The notes under the pieces: generated by a model
The model's database searches: none
What the model was told of the DNA's origin: nothing
Seen by the model: the letters and a program-made list of their open reading frames with translations, nothing else
Shown: positions 8,073 to 17,315 of the stretch, piece by piece
How positions within the stretch are numbered: the stretch's first letter is position 1
How the letters are laid out: each line of letters starts with the position of its first letter
Made by a program: the position numbers and the translations under genes
Assembly (NCBI GenBank): GCA_964370165.1
Contig: CAYJIG010000001.1
Span: 62,001 to 126,000 of the forward strand
Direction of reading: 5' to 3'
Length of the DNA stretch: 64,000 bases
Origin: JAAYCI01 sp964370165
Lineage (GTDB): Bacteria > Bacillota > Clostridia > Oscillospirales > Ruminococcaceae

Positions 8073-9977
8073 TTAGAAAATAGAGTACACATTGGCTTCG
8101 TAAGCACGTAAACCGGAAGAAACTTTACCATAGTTGCTAGCAATTAGATGGTGGTGGGCGCTCAAAGGCCCCGGACGTTTTTGTGCTTCTTCAGTCAAGT
8201 TAATTTCGATATAAAGCTTATCATTGCCAAGTGTTCTGAAATAACAAAATGTGTTTTTCTGGTCGGCGAAAACCGGAGCAAAATCACCGTATATCAAGGC
8301 GGTATGTTCCTTGCGAAGTGCAATAAGCTTCTTGAAAAAATGATACACAGAGTTTGGGTTCATCATTTCATTTTCGGCGTTTATGGTGGGATAGTTTGGG
8401 TTTGGCGGCATCCAAGGCTCACCTTTTGTGAATCCGGCGTGGCGGTCACTGGTCCATTGCATGGGTGTTCGGCTATGATCACGAGTGCCCCAGGCAACAG
8501 TTTCCAGCGCGATTTGCTCGCCGGCGGAATCGGCCTCGGAATAAAGTGTTTTAAGCCTTTCAAAGCGATTTTTCGCTTCAACATCCCGTAAATCATTCAC
8601 GGATAAAAACTGTGTATTGGTCATACCAAGTTCTTGTCCTTGATAGATAAAAGGCGTGCCGCGTAAGGTGAATTGCAAAACAGCAAGTAGTTTTGCTAAG
8701 ACCATGCGCCAAGCCACATCGCTTTGGATTTTACTTATCATGCGTGGGTTATCGTGATTTTCAAAAAACAATGCCTGCCAGCAGTTGTTTCCATAGTTTT
8801 GTTGCCAGTTCAGGAAATATGGCTTTAAATGGCGCAGGTCATAGTCATAAGGGAACATGCGGCTTTGGCCGGGATTATCAAGATGATCAAAGTTAAACAC
8901 CATACTAAGTTCTGCTCGTTCTTCGGCGCTCAGCATGCGGCTCATATTAAGGCCGATACCGGGAGTCTCGCCCACAGTGAACACGTCCTCTTTTGCCGAA
9001 AAAGCTTCCTTGTTCATCTCTTGCAGATGCTGATGCAAATCAGGCCCATAGAAATAATGCTCTATGCCACAAAAACCAAAAGCATCACCGATGACAGGGT
9101 TGCCATCTTGCAGGCTGTCCTTGGATATGAAATTGATAACATCTAAGCGGAAACCGTCTACACCTTTATCAAGCCACCAGCGGATGGTATCGTATATCTC
9201 ATGACGTAGCGCCGGATTATTCCAGTTGAGGTCCATTTGTTTTTTACTGAAAAGATGCAGGGCCCATTCTTCTGTTTGTGAATATTGATTCCACGCAGAC
9301 CCTGAAAAGAAACTTTGCCAGTTGTTTGGTGGGTTTCCATTTTGTCCGTTTGCCCAAATGTAGTAGTCTTTTTCAGGACAAGTGGGATCTGCCAGGGCTT
9401 TTTGGAACCATTCATGCTCATCAGATGTGTGGTTCACCACAAGATCCATCATCAGCTTTATGCCGGCTTCATGTAAGGCCTTGACCAGAAATCTAAACGA
9501 AGCCATGCTGCCAAACTCTTGCAATATTTTCTTATAATTGCGCACATCGTAGCCGTTATCATCGCAAGGGCTGTCATATATGGGCGAAAGCCACACAACA
9601 TCTACACCCAAGTCTTTCAGGTAAGGAATGCGACTTTTAATGCCTGCCAAGTCGCCTATTCCGTCGTCGTTGCTATCCATAAAACTGCGGGGATAAATTT
9701 GATAGACCACCGCTTCTTTCCACCATTTAGGATTAATGACCGAGGGAAATTCGGGCGCATGCTGTGGATGATTTTGCAAAATGCGAACAATACCTGCGGC
9801 AAGGCCGGGTACTTTTTTTCCTATAATACGGTCGATAGCCGAAAGTTTTAAGCCGGCGATCAACGGATTACGAAGTATTTTTGGGTTTTTATCTGCGCTA
9901 CGCAGCAGCAAAAGTAAGATGTCTTTTCCAACGGGATTACGATACACTTCACGAAGGGTACTTTGCATGGTGATCAT
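8073..9977 (-). CDS. GH13 alpha-glucosidase (oligo-1,6-glucosidase type) with N-terminal helical extension
   Basis: A 634-residue glycoside hydrolase family 13 enzyme, probably a cytoplasmic alpha-glucosidase acting on short malto- or isomalto-oligosaccharides. The barrel begins near residue 86 with KWWKEAVVYQIYPRSF. Catalytic residues are in GFRLDVIN (nucleophile Asp), FTVGETPG (acid/base Glu) and FFENHDNPR (transition-state Asp). The first 80 or so residues form an extra, mostly helical region ahead of the usual start; AAGGAG in front of the first ATG shows that it is translated. No signal peptide is seen. The exact bond specificity is not settled by motifs I can read. Confidence 0.9.
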   Translation of the reverse strand: MITMQSTLREVYRNPVGKDILLLLLRSADKNPKILRNPLIAGLKLSAIDRIIGKKVPGLAAGIVRILQNHPQHAPEFPSVINPKWWKEAVVYQIYPRSFMDSNDDGIGDLAGIKSRIPYLKDLGVDVVWLSPIYDSPCDDNGYDVRNYKKILQEFGSMASFRFLVKALHEAGIKLMMDLVVNHTSDEHEWFQKALADPTCPEKDYYIWANGQNGNPPNNWQSFFSGSAWNQYSQTEEWALHLFSKKQMDLNWNNPALRHEIYDTIRWWLDKGVDGFRLDVINFISKDSLQDGNPVIGDAFGFCGIEHYFYGPDLHQHLQEMNKEAFSAKEDVFTVGETPGIGLNMSRMLSAEERAELSMVFNFDHLDNPGQSRMFPYDYDLRHLKPYFLNWQQNYGNNCWQALFFENHDNPRMISKIQSDVAWRMVLAKLLAVLQFTLRGTPFIYQGQELGMTNTQFLSVNDLRDVEAKNRFERLKTLYSEADSAGEQIALETVAWGTRDHSRTPMQWTSDRHAGFTKGEPWMPPNPNYPTINAENEMMNPNSVYHFFKKLIALRKEHTALIYGDFAPVFADQKNTFCYFRTLGNDKLYIEINLTEEAQKRPGPLSAHHHLIASNYGKVSSGLRAYEANVYSIF

Positions 9978-10020
9978 AAAAGCGTCTCCTTAAAATGATT
10001 TGATACTACTTAATAATACA

Positions 10021-10054
10021 AAAAATCCGAGGACTTGTAAAAAACCCTCGGATA
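10021..10054 (-). terminator. Terminator after the PRPP synthetase gene
   Basis: ATCCGAGG (10026–10033) pairs with CCTCGGAT (10047–10054). Read on the minus strand the stem is followed by a T run (A at 10021–10026 on the plus strand). Confidence 0.8.
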
Positions 10055-10065
10055 TAGTGATATAT

Positions 10066-11250
10066 CTACAGTTGCAAGCCTGCTCTATGCTTGCTCAGCA
10101 AATCTTGCATACGGTCGTTTGGATTCAAGAGATCAGACAAAGAATTGTCATGGTTAATGGTGGCGATAAGTAAAGCAATATATTTAGACATGTTGACCTC
10201 GGTGAACCAAGGCGCAGATTTAAGATTATGATCAAGATGGGTAAGATTTGTGGCAAAAAGCTGGTCAAAAAGCCCGTCATTATAAGCCTGCTCGTACACA
10301 TCGGTGCCACAAGTGAAAAGAGCAAACGTGGTGGCTAAAAATACCCTGCGTGCCTTGCGACGTTTCAGCTCTTTAGCGATGTCCAGTAAAGATTCACCGG
10401 TAGCAAGAATGTCATCGGCAATAATAACATCTTTGCCTTCTACATTATCGCCAAGGTATTCGTGAGCAACAATAGGATTGCGGCCGCCCACAACTTTTGA
10501 ATAATCACGACGTTTATAAAACAGGCCCATGTCAAGACCCATCATAGAGGCGTAGTAAATGTTTCGTGCAGCGGCACCCTCGTCCGGAGAAATCACCATG
10601 GTGTGATCTTTATCTATAACCATATCGGGAGCAAAGCGCAAAATAGACTTTAAAATTTGGTATGCCGACTGAACGCTGTCAAAATTGTTTGTAGGAACAG
10701 CATTCTGCACGCGTGGATCATGCGCATCAAATGTAATGATGCTGTCTACACCAAGGTGGTAAAGCTCTTGCAAGGCCACAGCGCAATCAAGGCTTTCACG
10801 GGCAGTGCGACGATGCTGGCGTCCTTCGTATAAGAAAGGCATAATGACATGAATGCGATGAGGCTTGCAACCGGCCGCGCCGATAAGCCGCTTTAAATCA
10901 GCAAAGTGATCGTCCGGGCTCATGGCGGATTCTTTATTATACATAGAATATGTGACATGATAGTTCGTTACATCGCATATTATATACAAATCATATCCGC
11001 GTACACTTTCTTGAATAATACCCTTACTTTCGCCTGTGCCAAAACGAGGGCAATCGGCTTTTATAAGAAAAGAACTCTTATTATATCCGGGAAATGAAAG
11101 CAGCTGACTGTTTTTGGGCTGGCTACTCCACTCAAGTAAATAATCATTTACCGCCGTGCCTATTTTTTCGCAGCCCTTCATGGGCAAAAGGGCTAACGGA
11201 CGAACAGCGCTATACACTGCATCAGATGAAATATTTGATTCTATTACCAC
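10066..11250 (-). CDS. prs: Ribose-phosphate pyrophosphokinase, long divergent form
   Basis: A 394-residue PRPP synthetase homologue. It should transfer pyrophosphate from ATP to ribose 5-phosphate to make PRPP for nucleotides, His and Trp. The PRPP-binding loop VIIADDILATGESLLD and FDAHDPRVQNAVP are recognisable, as are YEGRQHRRTARESLD and VISPDEGAAARN. It is about 75 residues longer than the common 315-residue enzyme, with extra sequence at the N-terminus, and the loop reads DDILATGES instead of the usual DDMIDTGGT. It may be this lineage's main enzyme or a second, variant one. It has its own terminator and precedes the glucosidase on the minus strand. Confidence 0.85.
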   Translation of the reverse strand: MVIESNISSDAVYSAVRPLALLPMKGCEKIGTAVNDYLLEWSSQPKNSQLLSFPGYNKSSFLIKADCPRFGTGESKGIIQESVRGYDLYIICDVTNYHVTYSMYNKESAMSPDDHFADLKRLIGAAGCKPHRIHVIMPFLYEGRQHRRTARESLDCAVALQELYHLGVDSIITFDAHDPRVQNAVPTNNFDSVQSAYQILKSILRFAPDMVIDKDHTMVISPDEGAAARNIYYASMMGLDMGLFYKRRDYSKVVGGRNPIVAHEYLGDNVEGKDVIIADDILATGESLLDIAKELKRRKARRVFLATTFALFTCGTDVYEQAYNDGLFDQLFATNLTHLDHNLKSAPWFTEVNMSKYIALLIATINHDNSLSDLLNPNDRMQDLLSKHRAGLQL

Positions 11251-11443
11251 GGGATCCTCCTAAATCAATACAATAGAATAATATGAAGTGACAATATTAG
11301 TATAACAAATTATCAAAGATGGTGGAAGAGAAAAGGAAAAGCTAATATTAACAAAATGAAATTAAAACATGAATTAATTGTAAAATAATGGACTATATGC
11401 AATGGGATATATTGTGCAGAAGCAGGGTGTCTTAGAAAGTGTA

Positions 11444-12835
11444 TTAATTTGCGATGGCTGTTGCAGAAATAAGCTCATCTTTACAACGGAACCGAGTTTT
11501 TTTCATGGTGCTGATAATTTGCATGCTGTGTGTATCAATGGTGATGGTGGTACCGGGTGCGGCGGCTGTGCGCACGATGATAGACACAGACGAGGCCTGG
11601 CCCAGCACACGTTTCATACGAGTGCGCTCGGCAGTTAAAATATTCAAGACGCTCAAAGCTTGATTACGTTTAGACAGCATATCTTTATATGATGGGTCGT
11701 TCCTGCCTTTGTCGGCTTTGCCTTTATGGATACGCTCGTGTGTGGTGAGATTTTGCTGAGAAGACTGAATATCAATGTTTAAACGATCCACTTTCTTGAC
11801 AATGGTATCATAACGCTGGAAAAATTCACGCTCCAAGCCGGCCGATACGGCAGAGTTTCCAATACCGCCTATGGTGCCGGTGATGACACCGTTTTTTGCA
11901 TATAGGTTTGTGCTGTCGATAAGCGCCCTACCACCTATGATGCTAGCCATGCCGTTGCAGCGTGCTTCGCATCCCATCAGATAGTTTGAGTGGATATTAC
12001 CCTCTGCTTTAATGTTGCAAGATTCAAACCGAAGGCCCCACACGTGACCTTTTGCTTCAATAGAACCAAAAGTGCCGCCGTCTTGCATTCCTTTGCATAA
12101 AAGCAAATTGTTGCCGGCCTTGATATTGGCGGAAAGTGCACGTCCTGTAACATAAATACTGCCGGTGGCCGATAGCTTAGAATGCGGGGCTATATCGCCG
12201 TCTACCAGCACGTTACCCTTAAAAGAAAGCTCGCCATCTTCAGGGGTAAGGCCGTTTAATTTCTTAAGTGGTGTAAGAATCAACTGTTCATTTACAAAGC
12301 TGACGTGAGACAGGCAAGGCGCAATATAATATTTTCCGTCAGAAGAAGGCACAAAACCACTGCCATGCAGTACTTTGTCGGTGGCTTCTGTGTGCCTGGG
12401 ATGAATGCTTTCACCTGTGACGGCGATGCCGTTTTGCGGTGGTATACTCGGGGAAATTTCTGCTAAAATATCACCCTCGTTAGCCTCTTTTAAAAAATAT
12501 AAGTCATCATAAATAAGTGCACCGTCTCCGGTGGACTTTAGGCCGCTGAAAGGAACATTACTGACCTTTAAACTATAGTCTGCACCCTGTGCGTCTATGG
12601 GCTCTTTACCACGCGCGACTTCAAGCAAAGTATCATACTTTTCACTTGATACAGCTGCTTTTATCATGCCTTCGTCGGCACCATAAACAACGCCTTGCGT
12701 GGGTAGCCATTCGGTTATTGCCTGCACGGTGTAAGCAGTGCCACTTTGCGGCGGCGTCAGGGAGACCCAAGCACGCATTTTGTCGGGGCTAAACACAATT
12801 TTAGCACCATGTGAAAATATAGACATATCGCCCAT
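11444..12835 (-). CDS. FapA family protein (DUF342)
   Basis: A 463-residue FapA/DUF342 protein. The central part (about residues 140–320) has the repetitive polar-glycine pattern of this family: GELSFKGNVLVDGDIAPHSKL, SIYVTGRALSANIKAG, GSIEAKGHVWG and NIKAEGNIHS, which suggests a short parallel beta-helix. A coiled-coil-like stretch follows at about residues 335–400. Family members have been linked to polar localisation of flagellar or surface components, but most have no known function. No flagellar gene is in the window. AAGGAGG just before ATG 12835 fixes the start. Confidence 0.85.
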   Translation of the reverse strand: MGDMSIFSHGAKIVFSPDKMRAWVSLTPPQSGTAYTVQAITEWLPTQGVVYGADEGMIKAAVSSEKYDTLLEVARGKEPIDAQGADYSLKVSNVPFSGLKSTGDGALIYDDLYFLKEANEGDILAEISPSIPPQNGIAVTGESIHPRHTEATDKVLHGSGFVPSSDGKYYIAPCLSHVSFVNEQLILTPLKKLNGLTPEDGELSFKGNVLVDGDIAPHSKLSATGSIYVTGRALSANIKAGNNLLLCKGMQDGGTFGSIEAKGHVWGLRFESCNIKAEGNIHSNYLMGCEARCNGMASIIGGRALIDSTNLYAKNGVITGTIGGIGNSAVSAGLEREFFQRYDTIVKKVDRLNIDIQSSQQNLTTHERIHKGKADKGRNDPSYKDMLSKRNQALSVLNILTAERTRMKRVLGQASSVSIIVRTAAAPGTTITIDTHSMQIISTMKKTRFRCKDELISATAIAN

Positions 12836-13086
12836 TAGTTTCCTCCTTGCAGGATGCAGAAAGCGGCATCCGAATCACATACGAAAAACTCAGCAAAATA
12901 AATAAAGAATACCAGCTGTGAATATGATTGTTTAATATCAATATTTTGCATGGTTGGAAGTCTGTGAGTGCTTTTAAATAAGAATTAATTGTGGAAAATC
13001 TGTGCCGAACAAGATACACCTACTATACCATATGTTTGTGCAGTTTGTATACTATATATGAATAAATTAATCACATTAATATTCTA

Positions 13087-13115
13087 TTGACAATTATGGC
13101 GCATAATGGTATATT
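13087..13115 (+). promoter_or_regulatory. Promoter of the thrS T-box transcript
   Basis: A consensus TTGACA (13087–13092), a 17-base spacer and TATATT (13110–13115). It lies just upstream of the T-box leader. No gene lies in the remaining 12836–13086 gap. Confidence 0.8.
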
Positions 13116-13140
13116 TAAACCGAAATACGACAAGATAAAA

Positions 13141-13360
13141 AAGCGGACAAGAACTTGTAAAATAAGGGCTTTAAAGAGAGGTGTGCAGTGCTGTGAGCAC
13201 ACTAGGCCCTATGCCGGTTTACCACCGCTTTATCGCAAAGGCGAACCTTTGCCGGGTGTGCCCGTTACAGCATAAATAGTGGTGCATCAGTGTATGCGAT
13301 GTACAAACCGGGTGGAACCGTGGGATTTCTCACCCCGGCCTTAGGGTCGGGGTGTTTTGA
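13141..13360 (+). promoter_or_regulatory. T-box leader of thrS, threonine ACC specifier
   Basis: A tRNA-sensing T-box riboswitch. Stem I closes between AAGCGG (13141–13146) and CCGCTT (13225–13230). The codon ACC at 13221–13223, followed by a purine, sits on the 3' side of that stem where the specifier loop should be, and it encodes Thr. A perfect hairpin GCAAAGG-CGAA-CCTTTGC follows at 13235–13252. The T-box core GGGTGGAACCGTGG is at 13310–13323, with TGGA at 13313–13316 to pair with the tRNA acceptor end. The competing terminator is CACCCCGGCC/GGTCGGGGTG (13331–13354) with T-rich sequence after it. Uncharged tRNA-Thr should favour the antiterminator and thrS expression. Confidence 0.92.
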
Positions 13361-13397
13361 TTTTTATATACGTAAAATAACAAATTAGTGATTAATA

Positions 13398-15314
13398 ATG
13401 GAGGACAAAATGATAAATATTACGCTAAAAGACGGTACTGTAAGGCAAGTGCCTGCGGGCACAACAGTGCTGGACGTGACACGTACTTTAGGCCAAAAGC
13501 TGGCAAAAGCTGCATGTTCGGGAAGAATTGACGGCGAGTTATGTGATTTGCGAGCTGAGATAAACGCTGATTGTACGCTGGAAATTTGTACATTTGATGA
13601 CGCCGATGGAAAACATGCTTTTTGGCATTCGGCAAGCCATGTTTTGGCGCAAGCAGTGCTTAGGCTATATCCCGGTGCAAAGTTTGCCATTGGCCCGGCT
13701 ATAGACAACGGGTTTTACTATGACTTTGATATCCAGCCGGCGCTAACCACTGAAGATCTTGAAAAAATTGAAGCCGAGATGAAAAAGATTGTGAAAGAGG
13801 CTTTGGCGATTGAGCGCAAAGAAGTATCTCCAAACGAGGCAAGAGAGATATTTAAAGACCAGCCATATAAGCTGGAACTGATGCAAAAACATGCGGATGC
13901 CGGACAGCAGATAAGCCTATATAGCCAAGGCGAGTTTGTGGATTTATGTGCGGGACCACATATGATGAATACATCGCAGTTAAAGGCAATTAAACTGACC
14001 AGCGCTACCGGCGCATATTGGCATGGTGACGCGAAACTTGCCATGCTATCACGTGTGTATGGCACAGCGTATCCAAAACAAGCCGAGCTGGATGCGTATT
14101 TAGTTATGCTGGAAGAAGCCAAAAAACGTGATCATCGCCGTCTGGGCAAAGAGCTGGGTTTATTTGCGATGATGGAAGAGGGTCCGGGCTTTCCGTTCTT
14201 TTTACCAAACGGGATGATTGTGCGTAAAGAGCTGATGCGCTACTGGGACGAAGCACATAAAAACGCAGGATATACCGAAATATCCACCCCGATTATTCTG
14301 AACCAAAACTTGTGGCTACGCAGCGGACACTGGGATCATTACAAAGATAATATGTATACCACTGAAATAGACGAAACACCGTTTGCGGTGAAACCTATGA
14401 ACTGTCCCGGCGGCATGCTTGTGTATAAAAACAGCCTACATTCATATAGAGAGCTGCCCATTCGTATGGCAGAGCTCGGTCTTGTGCATCGTCACGAGAT
14501 GTCAGGTGCGTTGCATGGGCTAATGCGTGTGCGTGCATTTACCCAAGATGATGCGCATATTTTCATGACGAAAGATCAAATAAAAGACGAAGTAAAAGGC
14601 GTCATGGATTTAGTCGATGAAGTGTATTCGAAATTCGGATTTTCGTATCATATCGAATTGTCTACCATGCCGGAGGATCACATGGGCGACGAAAGTGTGT
14701 GGGAATTTGCCACAGATGCCTTGCGTGAGTCCATTGAAGAGTCCGGTCGTACATATACGTTGAATGAAGGCGACGGTGCATTTTATGGCCCGAAACTGGA
14801 CTTTCATTTGCATGATGCCATCGGTCGTACATGGCAGTGTGCTACAATTCAGCTGGACTTCCAAATGCCGGAAAGGTTTGATCTTGAATATGTCGGCGAA
14901 GATGGCGAGCGTCATCGTCCTGTGATGATTCACCGCACAGTTTTAGGGTCGATTGAACGCTTTATCGGAATTTTGATCGAGCATTTTGCCGGGGCATTCC
15001 CAACATGGCTGGCGCCGGTGCAGGTGCTTTTAGTGCCCATTAGCGAGGCACATCACGACTATGTACGCAAAGTGCAAGCGCAGCTGGAAGAAAAAGGTAT
15101 CCGCGTAGAAGGTGACTATCGCAACGAAAAAATGAACTATAAAATTCGTGAAGGCCAGCTGAAACGTATACCGTATATGCTGGTTATGGGTGACAAAGAG
15201 ATGGAAGCAGGCACCGTGGCAGTTCGTGCACGTAAAGAAGGTGCAGGCGGCGTGAAACCGGTAGAAGATTTCATCACCGCAACAGTGGAAGAAATAAATG
15301 CACGCAACCTATAA
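13398..15314 (+). CDS. thrS: Threonyl-tRNA synthetase
   Basis: A complete 638-residue class II threonyl-tRNA synthetase, which charges tRNA-Thr with threonine. The N-terminal TGS domain begins INITLKDGTVRQVPAGTT. The editing domain carries HSASHVLAQAV and the CAGPH motif. The catalytic core has motif 2 with VHRHEMSGALHGLMRVRAFTQDD and the zinc ligand Cys in KPMNCPGGMLVYK, and the anticodon-binding domain starts near QVLLVPISEAHHDYV. GGAGG precedes ATG 13410; an ATG at 13398 is also in frame, so the first few residues are uncertain. The T-box leader upstream controls it, and a terminator follows directly. Confidence 0.97.
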   Translation: MEDKMINITLKDGTVRQVPAGTTVLDVTRTLGQKLAKAACSGRIDGELCDLRAEINADCTLEICTFDDADGKHAFWHSASHVLAQAVLRLYPGAKFAIGPAIDNGFYYDFDIQPALTTEDLEKIEAEMKKIVKEALAIERKEVSPNEAREIFKDQPYKLELMQKHADAGQQISLYSQGEFVDLCAGPHMMNTSQLKAIKLTSATGAYWHGDAKLAMLSRVYGTAYPKQAELDAYLVMLEEAKKRDHRRLGKELGLFAMMEEGPGFPFFLPNGMIVRKELMRYWDEAHKNAGYTEISTPIILNQNLWLRSGHWDHYKDNMYTTEIDETPFAVKPMNCPGGMLVYKNSLHSYRELPIRMAELGLVHRHEMSGALHGLMRVRAFTQDDAHIFMTKDQIKDEVKGVMDLVDEVYSKFGFSYHIELSTMPEDHMGDESVWEFATDALRESIEESGRTYTLNEGDGAFYGPKLDFHLHDAIGRTWQCATIQLDFQMPERFDLEYVGEDGERHRPVMIHRTVLGSIERFIGILIEHFAGAFPTWLAPVQVLLVPISEAHHDYVRKVQAQLEEKGIRVEGDYRNEKMNYKIREGQLKRIPYMLVMGDKEMEAGTVAVRARKEGAGGVKPVEDFITATVEEINARNL

Positions 15315-15331
15315 ATAATATAGTTACTTTT

Positions 15332-15368
15332 AAAACATCCCCGCCTATAATCGGCAGGGATGTTTTTT
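15332..15368 (+). terminator. Terminator after thrS
   Basis: AAAACATCCCCGCC pairs with CGGCAGGGATGTTTT around a short loop and continues into T residues ending at 15368. Confidence 0.88.
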
Positions 15369-15390
15369 ATGCTGAAAAAATAAAAACCGC

Positions 15391-15432
15391 TTGACAAATG
15401 ATATGTGCATAGTGTATATATAGTATATACAC
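15391..15432 (+). promoter_or_regulatory. Promoter with palindromic operator of the GntR–ABC operon
   Basis: TTGACA at 15391–15396 with TATATA-type -10 sequence near 15415–15420. Overlapping the -10 region is a perfect inverted repeat, GTGTATATA-TAG-TATATACAC, at 15412–15432. A 9-bp half-site with a 3-base centre suits a dimeric winged-helix repressor. The first gene of the operon is a YtrA-type GntR regulator, so autorepression is a reasonable inference. Confidence 0.75.
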
Positions 15433-15452
15433 ACTATATAGGAAGTGATGCA

Positions 15453-15836
15453 ATGAATATAATTATATCAAATGCAAGCAATCAGCCGATTTACGAGCAA
15501 ATTTACAATCAGCTGAAAAATAGTATTATTATGGGCGATTTGCAAGAAGAGGATTTGCTGCCCTCTATTCGCAACTTGGCCAAGGATTTGAAGATAAGCG
15601 TAATCACCACAAAGCGCGCATATGAAGAGCTGGAACGGGATGGGTATATTTATTCTGTGCCGGGTAAAGGCTCGTATGTAGCCAAGAAAAATACAGAACT
15701 GATAAAAGAGTGCTACCTAAAAGAAATTGAAGATTTGATGCAAAAAATTTATGATTTATCGACGATATGTGAAATATCTGACGAAGAATTATTTGAAATG
15801 TTTGCTTTGCAAAAAAGAGAGGAAGAAAAGCAATGA
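15453..15836 (+). CDS. GntR family transcriptional regulator, YtrA type
   Basis: A 127-residue regulator with an N-terminal GntR winged helix-turn-helix (about residues 10–75: PIYEQIYNQLKNSIIMGD, LPSIRNLAKDLKISVITTKRAYEELERDGYI). The C-terminal tail is short and helical and has no effector domain, as in the YtrA subgroup. These proteins usually repress an ABC transporter operon that responds to cell-wall stress or antibiotics. AGGAAG before ATG 15453 sets the start; a longer frame upstream would run through the promoter palindrome. The gene overlaps the ABC ATPase by four bases (ATGA), so translation is probably coupled. Confidence 0.9.
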   Translation: MNIIISNASNQPIYEQIYNQLKNSIIMGDLQEEDLLPSIRNLAKDLKISVITTKRAYEELERDGYIYSVPGKGSYVAKKNTELIKECYLKEIEDLMQKIYDLSTICEISDEELFEMFALQKREEEKQ

Positions 15837-16675
15837 ATGCCATAGAAATAAAAAATGTCAGCAAAAAATATTCAGGGTTTCATCTTGATAATATAAGTTT
15901 TCAGCTGCCAAAAGGTTATATTATGGGCTTGGTGGGAGAGAATGGCGCAGGAAAAAGCACAGCCATAAAGCTGATAATGAATGCTATAAAGGCCGATAGT
16001 GGAACTATAAATGTGATGGGCGAAAAAAACACTGCGCCTGGTTTTGTGAATATAAAGCAAGATATTGGTGTGGTGCTGGATGAAACGGGTTTTCCTGAGT
16101 TATTATCTGCACACGATATAGAAAAAGTGATGGGAAAAATATATACAAACTGGGATAAAGATGTGTTTTATGCACACTTGCAAAAGATGAGTGTTCCGCC
16201 GAAACAGGTGTTTAAAACATTGTCACGTGGAATGAAAATGAAACTTGCTATTGCGGTGGCGTTGTCTCACAAGGCAAAGCTTTTGGTTTTGGACGAGGCT
16301 ACGAGCGGGCTTGACCCTATGGTGAGAAACGAGCTGTTAGATGTGCTTAGTGAATTTACTCGCGACGAAAATAATTCGATACTATTGTCTTCGCATATAG
16401 TAAGCGATCTTGAAAAAATATGTGATTATATTGCATTTTTACATAAAGGAAAACTGATTTTGTGTGAAGAAAAAGACGTACTAATGGAAAAATATACCAT
16501 GCTGAAACTTACAGATGAAGACATTGAAGTGTTGGCCGAAGAAGCTATAGTGCGAAAAAGAAAGACGGCATATGGCTGGGATGTATTGGCTATCAAAGAA
16601 GAAGTGCCCGGTGTTTTTCAAAAAGAATATATCACACTTGAAGATATCATTATATTTTTGTCAAAGGAGGCATAA
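15833..16675 (+). CDS. ABC transporter ATP-binding protein
   Basis: A 280-residue ABC ATPase with Walker A GENGAGKST, signature LSRGMKMKL (in place of LSGGQ), Walker B LLVLDEATSGLDP and the switch His in ILLSSHIVSDLEK. It powers transport through the permease encoded just after it. The C-terminal 60 or so residues are the variable domain common in drug or lantibiotic-type exporters of this class. It is translationally coupled to the GntR gene and ends three bases before the permease. The substrate is unknown; YtrA-linked transporters are usually induced by wall-active compounds. Confidence 0.92.
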   Translation: MNAIEIKNVSKKYSGFHLDNISFQLPKGYIMGLVGENGAGKSTAIKLIMNAIKADSGTINVMGEKNTAPGFVNIKQDIGVVLDETGFPELLSAHDIEKVMGKIYTNWDKDVFYAHLQKMSVPPKQVFKTLSRGMKMKLAIAVALSHKAKLLVLDEATSGLDPMVRNELLDVLSEFTRDENNSILLSSHIVSDLEKICDYIAFLHKGKLILCEEKDVLMEKYTMLKLTDEDIEVLAEEAIVRKRKTAYGWDVLAIKEEVPGVFQKEYITLEDIIIFLSKEA

Positions 16676-16677
16676 CA

Positions 16678-17298
16678 GTGAAAGGTTTATTGTTTAAGGA
16701 CTTCATCATGATTGTAAGACAAATGAAAACATTCTTGATTTTAATACTGATTTTTATGATTTTTAGTCGAAATATGAGCACCGTGATTATTATGGCACTT
16801 AGTGTTCTTGTTCCGATTTCAGCTTTTGCGTATGATGAACGTGCAAGATGGGATGATTTTTGTGTTATGCTACCGATTTCGAGTAAAGAAATTGTGCAAA
16901 GTAAGTATATGCTGGCTGCAATTTCAGCCATAGCAGTGAACGGAATTTCGGCGGTATTACAAGTTATGCTTGGTAGCGTAGAAGTGGACTTGGCAACAAG
17001 GCTATTGCCGGTTGGTGTGGCTTTTTGTGCATCTGTATTTGTGATATCAATTTATATACCATGTATTATAAAATTTGGTAGCGAAAAAGCAAGGATATTT
17101 TTATTTGTTTTAATTGCCGGAATATCTGTGCTGGTAGGCTCGATACCAAATATCGTACTTGATGGGAGCATGGATATCAGCCTAATCAATGGAAATATAA
17201 TCTGGCTAAGCGTATTAGCCGGGCTCGCACTTTCTCCGATAATAATATTAATATCACAAAAAGTATCTGTGAAGGTTTACGAAAAAAAGTATGAGTAG
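16678..17298 (+). CDS. ABC-2 transporter permease
   Basis: A 206-residue polytopic membrane protein with about six hydrophobic segments, starting MKGLLFKDFIMIVRQMKTF. The conserved segment FAYDERARWDDFCVMLPISSKEIVQSKY is typical of the small ABC-2 permeases found next to YtrA-like regulators. It should form the membrane channel for the ATPase before it, probably as a homodimer. The GTG start at 16678 has AAAGGAGG at 16663–16670. A long hairpin terminator follows. Confidence 0.85.
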   Translation: MKGLLFKDFIMIVRQMKTFLILILIFMIFSRNMSTVIIMALSVLVPISAFAYDERARWDDFCVMLPISSKEIVQSKYMLAAISAIAVNGISAVLQVMLGSVEVDLATRLLPVGVAFCASVFVISIYIPCIIKFGSEKARIFLFVLIAGISVLVGSIPNIVLDGSMDISLINGNIIWLSVLAGLALSPIIILISQKVSVKVYEKKYE

Positions 17299-17315
17299 TA
17301 TATAAATTGGCGTAC

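Noticed and set aside
13087..13275. Short open frame over the thrS leader
   Set aside because: It starts within the promoter and crosses the T-box helices; the RNA structure explains the sequence.
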